Shown here in pieces: positions 47,885 through 59,736 of a stretch of 64,000 bases of DNA. Positions within the stretch are counted from its first letter, which is position 1. The number at the start of each line of letters is the position of its first letter. The notes beneath the pieces are model-generated. The model was not told where the DNA came from. It did not search any database and was given only the letters and a program-made list of their open reading frames with translations. Source of the DNA: Tricholoma matsutake (taxonomy: Eukaryota; Basidiomycota; Agaricomycetes; Agaricales; Tricholomataceae); NCBI GenBank assembly GCA_026075535.2, contig AP026545.1, positions 3,224,001-3,288,000 on the forward strand, given 5' to 3'. Both the position numbers and the translations under genes were made by a program.

Positions 47885-49765
47885 TATCATAATGTTTTTC
47901 ATTATAGACATGGATCTTTTCTGATCATGGTACTTTTTGCTTTGTTGGTTGTCAGTTTCAATATCATCCATATTTGTTTGATCTGTAGCAAGTTGATCCA
48001 GCCGATCAAGCAGACACACTTGATTTATTTCTTGCATAAGCAACTTATCTTCCATCCAACCAGGCAAAGCAGTTTCTCCGTTTTTCATTTCTGCAAAGAA
48101 ATCATCTTTTTGATCAAGGCATTCATATCGAATATTGAAAATTTTCATTAACAAAATTTGCTGTGCAGTAAATTCATGAGAATTGAAAGTTTCATCCCAA
48201 GAGCACTCTTTTGATTTAAGTGCAGCACTAGTTTGCCAGGGTTTGAACAAGGTCAGCATTGTTATACAATAGTATTCATGGTCACCTTGATCACAGTGTG
48301 GCAGTGTACATCCAACAAAATTAGGTATAATATTGTGGTTGGCTGAAATGCAACATAATCCATGACTTTGCACCAAAGGATGTTCAGAAGTAAATTTTAA
48401 TATAGATTTACTTCCAATGTCAAAAGAGAGGCTGCAGACTTCATCAACTTCATTTTGAGAAATTTCCTCCTCGAATTGAGCCTCTTCAATATCACTACTA
48501 TCTTCATCTAACCAATGCTTTTTTGTGGCCTTTGTTGCTGAAGGATATTTGATTCTTTTGCACTGTGCTATCCAGTCAAACAGGGTCATATCTTCCAATT
48601 CAGTTGGGCGATAAATATAATCATATACATTAGACAAACCAATAATTCTGCATCTGTGTTTCATAAGGGCAACTTTTTCAGGAAGTTCATCAGTAAGATC
48701 TTCATTCCATGCCTTTCTAACCTCATTGACAAAAGACTGCCAATAAAAGGGCACAAATTCATGGCTTGTATAGTGATCTGGATTGCCAAGTAAATACATA
48801 CAAATCATAGGTTGTCCCATTTCAGATTTGGCAATCATTAGATTGACCATTTTTGTCATAAGTTTCCTAGCCTTTACATGGTGATGTTCATCACCTCCCA
48901 ACATTTCAGAGTTCTTGTGAAATACAGATCTGATTGATTCAAATATGTACAACATGTGTTTTTAGGCTCATTTTAGTTATATAATCAGATACATACAGTA
49001 GCACCCCTTTGATTGCAGTACCTGATCACATCAGTGTTGCAGCAAAATACATATGATATAACAGGAGTAAAAGTGTTAATCCAGGGTTCATTTTTTTACA
49101 TATTGAGCACACCTGTCAATGGATCAACTTCAGTTACTCTGAAAATTGCATGTGGGAAATGAGCTTTACACTTACCCCATACGTTGTCAAGACATCCCTT
49201 GTATGGCCAGGCTTTATTTTGTATACCATCTTTATTGATATTTGTACTGCAAGTATGTATATTTGATTTTGATATAATATCATCAACAATACAAGTAAAT
49301 TTTTTCCACCAAGTATTCAAACCTTTACATTTATCACAGACTTTACAATTATTTTTGCATGGCTCAGGAGGTGGTGTTGGTAAAGTCTCTGTTGGATCAA
49401 GATAACGAGGGGTGTTAGAATTCTGTGATACATTAGACAGCACATCTTCTTGTTTTCCTGTAATAAATTCACCTTGGTAACAGCTTTCCAAATATTCTAC
49501 CATCTGTCATTGAAAATCTAGTTCAGGGTCCATAAGATGTTCTCTTATATCATCAGGAGTAAGTCCACCCTTGATCCAAAGCAAAAGATGTATATGGAGT
49601 GTCAGTCGGCCTTGCTGCTCTACTGTTCCATAATAAGCAGATGTATCTCCAAATAATCCATGATGGTTAGAATCAACCCCAAGCACATGCTTGATAAAAC
49701 TTTGAACCATAAAGTGAAAGAAACATGCACAAGCTACAGGGTTTCTTGCAATGAGATGGTAACGA
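47885..49765 (-). pseudogene. Helitron Rep domain and linker
   Basis: The frame resumes after the insertion with YHLIARNPVACACFFHFM. It contains the HUH-type pair in EQQGRLTLHIHLLLW (about 49585-49630), the nicking and rejoining site of rolling-circle transposases. A cysteine-containing region (CKNNCKVCDKC) and a helical region (VFHKNSEMLGGDEHHH) follow. A TGA at 49507 is again where CGA fits. The stretch 48956-49095 is coding-like but broken. Confidence 0.85.
49762..49765 (+). repeat. Target-site duplication ACGA, left copy
   Basis: ACGA precedes the Gypsy LTR start TGATGATAC. The right flank (59733-59736) reads ACAA, a single CpG-type transition. With one copy removed, the Helitron Rep frame joins without a break. 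Confidence 0.7.
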
Positions 49766-50903
49766 TGATGATACTCGACCAGGAAACCCAAACAAAACCC
49801 ACAATAAGGGCTCAAATGGTATAATGCTAGTTAGAGGAAGGTTGCAAGGTGGTACTAAATATCACTGCTGTAAACCAGGGGTATGAAAACAACTCTAAAG
49901 GGTGTGCAAAGAGGTGCAAAGAGGTGCAATGAGGTGCAAAGAGGTGCAATGAGGTGCAATGAGGTGCAATGAAGTTCGATGAGGTTCAAAAGTATTTGAA
50001 GTGTCACAATGATGTTTGAGAGAAGTTCGATAACAATCGAGGGCATACAAAGTGCTGCGATAACGTTCGAGGGAAATTTAATGAAGTTCGAAGAGGTGCA
50101 ATGAAGTTTGAAGAAGTTTGAAGGCCTTTATAGAAGACGAAGATGCCTTCGACGGTGGCTGAGGATAGACTATGAGGACATAGAAAGGTGTCTAGAGAGG
50201 ATAGACAATATGCAATAGTTTCAAGAAGCTAGTATGAGGAGTTCGAGGAAATTTGGCGTAAAACACTGAATTTTGAGACTAAGTCGAGATGCTTGGACTC
50301 AAGAGAATAGCTCTTAAATCAGACGATTGGTGTGAGAGGACAATGTATTCTGTTCTTCTAAGTAGCTAGTACAAGGCTATATATGTTTGGGAGAAGTGAT
50401 ACTAAAAAGGAAATAAAACATGAGGAATACATGAGGCAAGATATAAAACAATAGAGAATCTTTGCAAATCATAGAATAAATGAAAGAAGATAAGAAGGAA
50501 AATGTCTAGAGGCATGATTTATCACTGGTACCTGTCCCCATTGATCCAATATATCATTAAGGTGTCAAAGCACCACAATTGCATCGTAAAATCCCGTCGT
50601 TGTGTCTCCTCGTGTCTGGTGGTGCTTGATATGCAACGCACTAACTCTTACAAGTGTGCTGCATGTATCTGAAGGGCGGTGTGATAGGTGTATGGCGGCT
50701 GAAGGTGTTCGAAGTGCTGCAATATCATTCAAAGTCATTCAAAGTTGTTCAAAGTTGTTCAAGATTGTTCGAAGTCGATCAAAGTCGATCAAAGTAGTTT
50801 CGGAGCTGTGTCGCGGGGTTTGTAGGGGTAGGGAGCATGCGTTTTGATGTGTTGATGCCTCTGGAGACATTCCCAGAGCTTAGAGCACACAGTGGACCTA
50901 TCA
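49766..50903 (-). repeat. 3' LTR of the 10-kb Gypsy element
   Basis: The LTR is 1138 bp. It contains short tandem motifs: GAGGTGCAATGA-type units at 49905-49975 and TTCAAAGT-type units at 50725-50800. It carries a segment of about 60 bp (around 50170-50230) that the other LTR lacks. Confidence 0.9.
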
Positions 50904-50914
50904 TCCTCCCCCTT
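50904..50914 (-). promoter_or_regulatory. Polypurine tract
   Basis: AAGGGGGAGGA on the minus strand directly abuts the 3' LTR start, as expected for the plus-strand primer of an LTR retrotransposon. Confidence 0.8.
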
Positions 50915-51052
50915 ACTAAAATCCTGACTGTCCCAGTCAGCCGATCGGAGTCATGTGAGAACTGTGTGATCGTGTTGAAATTGTAAACAAAACTCGAAAA
51001 ACCTCTCGTTCTTCTTCATCACCTCTCCAAACCTTCGACACTATTTTTCATC

Positions 51053-52353
51053 ATGTCTCTTCTCGCCGAACTCAACACCAAAATCCTTGAATATGCCAAA
51101 TCAATGCCTGATCGCGGTGTCACTAAAGACCTTGACTTTGAAGTGTGGGGGAAAGGTTTTTGAGAGAAGATGGTAAGTTTCCGATTCCCATTTGATATTT
51201 GGATTCTAACACGATATGTTCAGGTGGAATATGACGAATTGGCGGACAATTTGGGCGAGGAACGCGACTCAACTGTGCAACAGGTCGTCGACGAGGTTTT
51301 CGAGCTTTTCAAACCGATGGCTCGATGCGAATGGCTTTTGTGGGGGGGAGACTTTTTATTTGCAGATCTGAGTGAGCAGGTAGAGCGAGAGCAAAGGGAA
51401 GAGGAAGCAAGACGGGTTCAGGAGGAGGAGGAGGAGGCTCGCAGGGCAGAGGAAGATGCGAAGAAGGCAAAGATCGAGGCTCGGAGGGGGGCATTAGTAG
51501 ACGCTCAAAATGCAGCCCTTGCTGAGTTTCATGCTAAAACTTTGTCGAAGGAGGAACTGCAGCGACAAAACACAGAGCTCGCAGGGGAGGCGCAAGCGAT
51601 CAAGAGGCTAGAGGCTGGAGAGGAGGACGAGGAAGAAGATTTGGGAGGATTGCCGATAATCAGGATTGGGAAGCATAAGGTAGTGGAGATCGAGGGAGGC
51701 AAGGATGATGAGGACGAGATCATCGAGGATGGGGTAGAGAGCAAGCAGAGGAGGTTCACTGAGGGCAGACTTCTTGACTTTGAAGGCCCGGTAAGTTTTT
51801 GCTTTGTTTTTGAAGGGTTTTCAGAGTGCTAATCAATGTTGTAGTGTGATCGATGTGCTAGGATGATATCCCAGCCATCGTGCGTTGTCAAGGAAGGAGC
51901 CCCGAAGTGCACAAAGTGCACTCAGGCAGTGCAGGGTTGCTACTGGGAAGGGGTCTTGAGGCAGGGTCTTCGCAAAGGCAAAGCGAGACAATTCGGGGTT
52001 GCAAAACTGGATTTGCGCCCAAAACCAGGTACAAAATTCATTCAATATAATCTTGTAGTGTATGCTAACCTATTTTCAGATCGAAAGTACCTCAAATTTG
52101 CATTGTGGGTCCCGTCACTGACATCGAACCAGTCGCAGGCCCTTCAAAACCATCAAAGGAGAAAAAGAGGTCGTCGAAGGGAAAGGGAAAGGCAAAAGCA
52201 AAAGCATTGCATAGTTTTGAAGAGGGTGAGGATGTCGATGAGGAGGTTGTGACTCGTTGTCGATATCTGGCGACAAGGTTGGTGGAGTTGAAGGTCAAGA
52301 TGGAGGTTTTGTGCAGGCAAATAGAAGTGGTGGAAGAGATGTTGGAAGAGTAG
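51053..52353 (+). pseudogene. Antisense intron-containing zinc-cluster gene in Gypsy element
   Basis: This gene lies opposite to gag-pol, between integrase and the 3' LTR. Exon 1 (51053-51172, MSLLAELNTKILEYAKSMPD) joins exon 2 at 51224 across a 51-nt intron (GTAAGT..TTCAG). Exon 2 ends at 51790, and a 54-nt intron (GTAAGT..TGTAG) leads to exon 3 at 51845. Exon 2 encodes a Glu/Arg/Ala-rich coiled coil. Exon 3 starts with CDRCARM, then C, then CTKCTQAVQGC (C-x2-C-x8-C..C-x2-C-x6-C). The last part has a basic KGKGKAKAKA stretch and a coiled-coil end (VEEMLEE). An in-frame TGA at 51161 fits CGA, and the frame of the last exon needs a one-base shift. It could be a DNA-binding accessory protein of the element. 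Confidence 0.7.
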
Positions 52354-52768
52354 TAGATTGTGTCGTTCTTTCTGTTTTATAATTTAAATTTTTTGTGAGT
52401 CTCAAAAGTAGCGATAAGAAAAGTAAGAAAGAAAAGAAAGAAGAAAAGAAAAAAAGGAATAAGGGAAAGGCTCAATAGATCATCATGGCCGAAAAACCCT
52501 TTTGGAGTTTGCGCAACCACGCTATAATGCAATATCGCAACTTGTGTTGTACACTAAAAGAAATCAAGGTCATAGGAAAGCGATCACGAACAAAGAAAGG
52601 GGATAATGATTTGTCTTCGAAGTCCAGAAGGTCTTCAGGAATATCTTCGTTGACGTTTGAAGTGTTTCGAAGTTTTTCGAGTCTTTCGGAGCCAATATTG
52701 AGGAAGTTCGGCGGTAGGGGAATTGATTTTCATGCAAAATAGGGAAGGAGTCGGAAGGCTGTGACTGG

Positions 52769-55700
52769 TCAATGAAACACTGATCCATCGAGTTTGCAGA
52801 TGATGTAGGTTCCTCCATAGTTTTGATTGATGACAATGAGTGGGCCTAAATATCGAGGTTGCATCTTGCGATTGAGGGATTTCTTGATTTGCATGTTGCG
52901 AAGTAGGACCAGGTCGCCTTTTTCAAAGTTGTAGTCATGCATCATTTGTTTGTGAATGACTTTGAAATGTTTTGCGGCTTTGAGTCGAGCAGTATAGACT
53001 ATCAAATAGAGAATTTTGAGGTTGGCTGATCGTTTCTGTAGGGCGATTGCTCTTCGAGCGATGAGATCAGTTGTTGATAAGATAGAATCGGGCAGGGGTT
53101 GCAAGTATGTTGCTTCAGAGATGTCAAGTGGGATTAGGGGGTGTGATCCTGTAATTGTGAAGTAAGGAGAGCAACCCATGTGTCTATGAACCATAACTTG
53201 TTCTGCCCAGAACACTGAGTGTGCTCCAGCTGACCATTTGCTCTGATCTCCATTGACTGCTTTGAATAACGATTGTTGAATATCGAAATGAGCTTGTTCG
53301 ATGATTCCATTCACACGAGAGTTGTAGCCGCTAATTTGAATGTGGTTAATATGATATTGTTTCGAAAGGTACTCCAATGCTGCGATGAATGCTGATCCGT
53401 TATCGCTCACGATTTCGTATAGCGAACCCCATCTACAAATGATATCTTCGAAGATCCAGTCCCCAAGGGTCATGGCATTTTCTCATCGAAGGTTTCGCCA
53501 CTCAGGATAAGTTGTTAGTGAACATCGACCTTGTACAATATACTTGAATCCGCTCGAGGGAGGCATTTGCATGGTATCGATGTAGACTTTGCCGAATAAA
53601 GGTGTGGGTGTGGCGACGGTAGGTGGAATAAGGAGATTTCGAGTTTGTCGTACCTGGCACAGGTGGCAAGTGCAAATATACCATGCAATGTCTGCTTTCA
53701 TGTTAGGCCACCAAAATTGTAGGGAAATAATGGCTTTCGTCGCGAAGACCATTTTGTGTCTGATATTGTCGTGAGCTGCACAAATGACTTCGAGACAATG
53801 TTCAGGAATTGCAACGATTTTGTGAGCTCCGTGTGAGTCTTTCCTCCAAAGTTTGCCACAATCTAAGAAGAATTTGGTGCAATATCAAACAAAGGTAGTG
53901 TATTTGGAATCTGATAAATCTGGAGGTCATACCAAATCTTCTAGCCATTTTCGAATGCAAATTAATCTTTCATCTTCCTTTTTCGCATTGTTCGTTCATG
54001 GGACATCACTGTAGGTCGGATCCTTCCCCTTACTGAGATCTGAAGAGAGGGAGAGTGTCGAAACTTGATAGGAAGTGAAAGGTCAAGTCGTAACGGGATT
54101 GATTTGGTGTACAAAACCGTGAAGATGGTCGATCCAGTCTCTGAAATCGTTTTTGTTATCGAACTGATCATCTTCATCTTGTGGAGGATGTCTTGAAAGT
54201 CTGTCTGGACCATGATGTGTACCTGTGACATGAACCAATGTGAAGTGAAAAGTAAGGATTGAGACAATCCATCGATTTATGCTAGCGCTAGCTATGTGCG
54301 ATATCAGGGTTTGAGAGCATGCCTTTGATATACCTTGTGTCGACTTCAATGATGAGGTTTTGGACCCCTATTAGGTACAATTGAAGTGCTCCGAGAGTGC
54401 AATATAGACTGTAGAGTTCGAGTTTTGCTTGCGAAAACCGGGATTCGTGGTCGTTAAGCATGATCGAGCCGAATGGACTGTAATATCATTTTTGAAGGTT
54501 GTTGGGATTGCATTGCACAAGAAAGAAGCCAATAGTGATGTACGAAGTATCGACTGATAGGATAACTGGGGCATCGGATGAGTAGTCGATAGCGCGAATT
54601 GCTGGGGAATTGATCAATGCTTGCTTCAGGTCTTCCTATGCTGCGATTTGTTTCGGTCCAAAATCAAAAGGGACATCTTTTCATGTAAGGTGTATTAGAG
54701 CTGTAGCATGTTGAGTGAAGTTTTGAATAAAGATACGACAAACTCCAATGGTTCCTAGAAATGCCTTGACTTCGGTAAGGCTTCGACAAGGCCCCCATTT
54801 TCTAACTGCTGCGATGCGAGTGGGATCGGGATATTGCATCGATGACCTAGAACAATTATTTTGGAAATGCAAAGGTAAAGTTTCGGACCAGAAAAGGTTC
54901 CTCCGCAATACTTCATGCGTTGGACTATATGATTTAGATTCCCAAAATGCTCCCAAACAAAGCGTTGAATGCCTGGATTATCGGCGATTGTCTTGTAAGA
55001 TCCTCTGATAGTTCGATATTGTGATTTTGGACCCTTAACTGGTAACTGGTGTGTCGTCAATGTAAGGGATGGTGATATGAGGGATTTTGGGTTGTAGGAT
55101 AAATGTTACGTCGTCATGTAAGATTGGGACCGAGTTCGTCCAACCCATTGGTAGGGTGACGATTTGAAGTGCTCCAAAAGGCGTCTGAAACATTGTTAGA
55201 TCTCGAGATGATTCTGCGACTTTCCTTTCGTCAAATGCGACATATAAGTCCAACATTCCACTGCAAGTGCATCCACCAAATTGTTCGGCTAGATGCTCGG
55301 GGATCGGGACAACACCAGAGTGCTGTATCGTTACTTGATTAAGAGGCTCAAGACTGTGAATGATTCGAAGTGATTTTGCATCTTTCTTCGCAACACAAAA
55401 CCATCATGACCGATATGATGAGTTTGACAACTCATATACTCCTGCTTCTATCTTCTTTTTCAGCATCTCGCAGATCTGTTTGTACAGACCAGGAGGTATA
55501 GGGATATTACATTCGACCCATGGAGTGTGAGGAATAACAGGGAATTCGATAGGAGGAAAGAAGTCGGGGCAAAAGCTTCCTCGTTCTTGTTCGGTCCATG
55601 CGAAACCCGTTTCGTGATTTTGAATAAAATTGTGCATAAGCTTTTGTTCTTCTGGCCATAGAAAATTGCCAGGATGGTTTTTGTCAATAATAGCTTTGCA

Positions 55701-56820
55701 TTTGAGTGTATATCGGGGAGAAGGGACAAACAATGGGGGGTGAGGATTGAGTTTTGGCATTTGCTTGAGGGGGTCGCCAGTGATTGTTCGAATAATGTGA
55801 AATCAATTGGGTAGTTCAGTAATAACTGGTCAAACTTTCTGTGCGACTGGTTTGTATTTCTTCTTTGATGCTGCAAAGGTTGGGTATATAGAGTCGGTTG
55901 GCAAGACATGGGGAGGGGAAATGTTAGCGAAGTCATGCATAGAGGTGGCCATCGAGGCCGACAAAGACATTGCATACTGGCGACTAGCCGTTAAATATAA
56001 GTTTGCAAGGATTGAAGAAAAGGAAAAAGGGTTCGAAGAGTTTGAGGAGTCAATATTGGGAATAATCGCAGTGTACTCAATAGTTATAGAGGAATTAGAA
56101 TGGTCGAAAGAAATAATAAGGGTGCACTGGTTATTCTCCGAGATTTTATCCTCTAGTTGTGAAAATCCTCGCGAACTACTCTTCTTCGTCAATTAGATCA
56201 GGGAATAGTCAGAATAGCACAGGATCATGTCGAGTTCAGATCGAATATAGTTATTGTCTGCACTTCGTTTCGATAATTCTTGACCGTACTCTCTGTGAGA
56301 ACGTCGAATGGTCATCTGAGCAGAATGTCGTATGCTGGATCGCGGATGATGTGTATCTGCATATAGAGAGTGATGCTACTGACTTCGCAAGGTACGTTCC
56401 GTGCCAAACCTAGACTCTGGTCAATACCACTGTTAGCCAATTGCAGAGGGATGTGTATCGAAGGATTGTATGCGAGACCGAGTTCATGACATACTTCTTC
56501 TGACATTGCAATGAACCCGGATCGACTATGCTTTCGACTGGATTTCTTCCATTGACGTTCATAGTAACTGATCTAATAGAATGTAATTCCTTCGCTGCGA
56601 TAAAAGGTTCAGGTATTTCTCTGGGGCAAAGACTGCTAATATAGGTTTCATAAGGGTCATCAATTACGAATATGTCATCATGAAGGAGATTCATAGCATT
56701 ATCTCCTTTGGGTTGTTGGGTATGATGTGCAGTGACTTGTTCTTTCCATTTCATACGAACCTTGGGCAATAGCGAAAGTAATTCTTTGGGGGTTAGAGTG
56801 ATAACCGGTGTTTTCATCAA
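52769..56820 (-). pseudogene. Gypsy Pol: protease, RT, RNase H, integrase
   Basis: The protease-like SIVDPGS is at about 56520. Reverse transcriptase covers 54.7-55.8 kb (IPPGLYKQICEMLKKKIEAG, FQTPFGALQIVTLPMGWTNS, ITIPYIDDT, where YIDD is the catalytic box). RNase H covers 54.1-54.65 kb (VILSVDTSYITIGF). The integrase zinc region and catalytic core cover 52.8-53.8 kb (CTCHLCQ, EIVSDNGSAFIAAL, NGIIEQAHFDIQ). TGA codons at 55404, 54681 and 53483 and one near 54480 fit CGA, and a TAG near 54641 fits CAG. No chromodomain is seen after integrase. Confidence 0.88.
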
Positions 56821-58392
56821 TCAAGTGAAGACATCTTTGGTGATTTTGTCCTTTTGAATGGGAGCTTGGGTATGGTATGATGGGCTGTCTTTCACTTTGC
56901 CTGTCGATGTGAAGTTGTGTTCATGAGGAGGTAGGTACGAGTTTTCTTTAGCGCCGTTGTAGGGATGTATTACCGGTTGCAATGATTGCTTGGAGGTTGA
57001 CGATGGTGCCGTATTTGAAGTAGGTGGGTTGGTCGCTGTGGACGATATTGATAGTGCCGGTAGTTGTGGGACGAATTGTTCAACCATCGCAGGGATCGAG
57101 GGCCGTGAGGTAGGAGCTGCTGGCACATTCGGATCAGTTTGCATAAAAGGTCTACCACTTCGCAAAGCATATATCTCTTGTTCAAGTTGTGTGATACGAT
57201 CTTTGGCCATTGTGGATAAGTCATTAATTTGGTAGACACCTCTGGATGGCGTCAAAGAAACTGTTGAAGGTGCGATATTATACATTAGCAAAGGGGTAAG
57301 GTTAGATGGAGGGTTTCATCGAGTCCATTTGTCAATCCTGTCCTTGATAAAATGACCGGGGATGCTTCAAGGAGTGAATTGACTGTTTGGGAGAACAATT
57401 TTGCCTTCTGTGTTCTTCTTACACTTTCCTTCATTGATATAAGACTGGCAAACCAAGCAGTCGCTAATAAAATGTCCTGTAAGCCCACAAAAGATGCAAA
57501 CTAATGTTTTGAGCTGGTCCAAATGAAATCCGCTGTTAGGTTGAGTAGTGTTTGTGGTCTTCGAACCTGCTAAAGCTGTTACAAGAGTGGCTGCAAATTT
57601 CTTGAATATTGCCGTAAGGTCTTCCAATTTAATTTGGGGTGAAGATGTTGATGTTGTTGGGATTGCCGAAGGTGCTGAAGAATGCAAACTAAGTAGCAAT
57701 GTCGAATCCAAGCCGATAGATCCTGCTAAAACGAATTTTGCCACTGCGTGAATATTGTCAAGTGGGTAGGGGTCGTCGGGGTAGTGATTGGGGAATTTTA
57801 GTTCGAGTCGTCGAGCGATTCTAGCCCATAAGCCTGGTTGGAAACCCCGGACAAAAGCTCTGCTTTGTTCCGCATCAGAAATCCTGCCTTTAGTAGATAG
57901 AAACTTTGTAATGTTATAGAATGACCAATAGTATAATCCCAAATCACTCGTGTTGTAAATACCTATGCGAAGTTGTTTGCTGACGAGTTTGTCCATGTCT
58001 GAAATTGACCATTTCTGATCGTCTTCGGAACCGGGGTACAGTTGGTGAATCGCGATGTGGAGGTTCTGGAATGAAATGCAGGCATCGTATTCTGGAATCG
58101 ATTCCCAGAGTTTGGAAGTGTTGATATCAAGGTAGCAACAAGCGTGCTTCTTCATATCCTCCGAGTTCGTGACGTTGCACACTGAGAAAAGCAATTCGAG
58201 CTTGTTAAAGTATCTGCAAAGTTCTCGCGGCTGGGTAGGGTCGAATTTTGGAGCCATGGAATGACCACAAGCTGGCATCGTTGCTTGCGTAGTCATGAAT
58301 GTGATGTTTCTAGGAGTAGGGGTTAAAACTTGTGTGAACGATGGTAGAGGAGTCAAAGTTGTTGGAAGGATGAATGAAGATGTAGATGACAA
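56821..58392 (-). pseudogene. Gypsy Gag with zinc knuckle
   Basis: The frame opens at 58392 (MSSTSSFILPTTLTPL). The Gag core spans about 57700-58200 (SIPEYDACISFQNLHIAIHQ), with a CCHC knuckle CIFCGLTGHFISDC at about 57460-57500. TGA codons at 57367 and about 57310 interrupt the passage into a Pro/Ser-rich linker that ends in KDKITKDVFT near 56821. Both fit CGA. Confidence 0.85.
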
Positions 58393-58608
58393 AGACGAAG
58401 AAGTAGAAGATGATGTTGAGGGCGATGATATTGGTGAAGGGAATAGTCAACGATGAGTCAATTCTGCTTTGGAAACAGGTATAAGAATATCTCCCAATTG
58501 TTTGAGAGATTTGAAGGTGTGGCGAGTGTCGATTTGTAGGTTTCTAGCTTGTGTTGGCCTAAGCCGGGAGATTCGAGATGGATTAGGTGATGAAATGATT
58601 TAGAAACC

Positions 58609-58625
58609 CCTTGCGGTGGGCTCCA
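58609..58625 (-). promoter_or_regulatory. Primer-binding site
   Basis: On the minus strand TGGAGCCCACCGCAAGG lies three bases inside the 5' LTR. A TGG start complementary to a tRNA CCA end at this distance is the normal arrangement. I cannot say which tRNA it matches. Confidence 0.6.
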
Positions 58626-58628
58626 AAA

Positions 58629-59732
58629 TGATGATACTTGACCAGGAAACCCAAACAAAACCCACAATAAGGGCTCGAATGGTATAATGCTAGTTAAAGG
58701 AAGGTTGCAAGGTGGTACTTAATATCACTGCCGTAAACCAGGGGTATGAAAATGACTCTAAAGGGTGTGTGAAGAGGTGCGATGAGGTGTGATGAAGTTC
58801 GATGAGGTTTGAAAGTATTCAAAGCATCGCAATGACGTTCGAGAGAAGTTCAATAACAATTGAGGGCGTACAAAGTGCTGCGATAACGTTCGAGGGAAAT
58901 TTAATGAAGTTCAAAGAGGTGTGAAGAGGTGCGATGAAGTTCAAAGAAGTTCAAAGGCCTTTATAGAAGATGAAGACACCTTCAATGGTGGCTGAGGATA
59001 GACTAGAGGAGTTCGAGGAAATTTGGCATAAAACACTGAATTTCAAGACTAAGTCGAGATGCTTGGACTCAAGAGAATAGCTCTTAAATCAGACAATTGG
59101 TGTGAGAGGACGATGTATTCTGTTCTTCTAAGTAGCTAGTACAAGGCTATATGTTTGGGAGAAGTGATACTAAAAAGGAAATAAAACATGAGGAATACAT
59201 GAGGCAAGATATAAAACAATAGAGAATCTTTGCAAATCATAGAATAAATGAAAGAAGATAAGAAGGGAAATGTCTAGAGGCATGATTTATCACTGGTACT
59301 TGTCCCCATTGATCCAATATATCATCAAGGTGTCAAAGCACCACAATTGCGTCCTAAAATCCCATTGTTGTGTCTCCTCGTGTCCGGTGGTGCTCGATAT
59401 GCAATGCACTAACTCTTACAAGGTGTGCTGCGTGTATCCGAAGGGTGGTGCGATAGGTGTACGGTGGCCGAAGGCGTTTGAAGTGCTGTGATATCATTCA
59501 AAGTTGTTCAAGATCGTTCAAAGTCGTTCGAGATCATTCAAAGTCGTTCAAGATTGTTCAAAGTCATTCAAGATCATTCAAAGTTGTTTGAGATCGTTCA
59601 AAGTCATTTGAGATTGATCGAAGTAGTTTCGGAGCTGTGTTGTGGGGTTCATAGGGGTTGGGAGCATGCATTTTGATGTGTCGATGCCTCTGGAGACATT
59701 CCCAGAGCTTAGAGCGCACTGTGGACCTATCA
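58629..59732 (-). repeat. 5' LTR of the 10-kb Gypsy element
   Basis: The LTR is 1104 bp and colinear with the other copy. Its 3'-proximal tandem array (59490-59620) has 22-bp units (GTTCAAGATCGTTCAAAGTC type) that differ in number from the partner LTR. Differences are mainly C/T and G/A. Confidence 0.9.
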
Positions 59733-59736
59733 ACAA
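59733..59736 (+). repeat. Target-site duplication, right copy (ACAA)
   Basis: This pairs with ACGA at 49762-49765; the single difference is a CpG-to-CpA change. The Helitron N-terminal part resumes immediately to the right. Confidence 0.7.

Larger units (their letters stand above)
49766..59732 (-). mobile_element. Ty3/Gypsy element with 1.1-kb LTRs
   Basis: A full-length insertion in the Helitron Rep gene. LTRs (49766-50903 and 58629-59732; TG..CA) flank minus-strand gag, protease, reverse transcriptase, RNase H and integrase. A primer-binding site and a polypurine tract are in the expected places. On the opposite strand, between integrase and the 3' LTR, is a separate intron-containing gene. 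Six or more TGA codons that fit CGA, plus a TAG, interrupt the coding frames. Confidence 0.92.
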
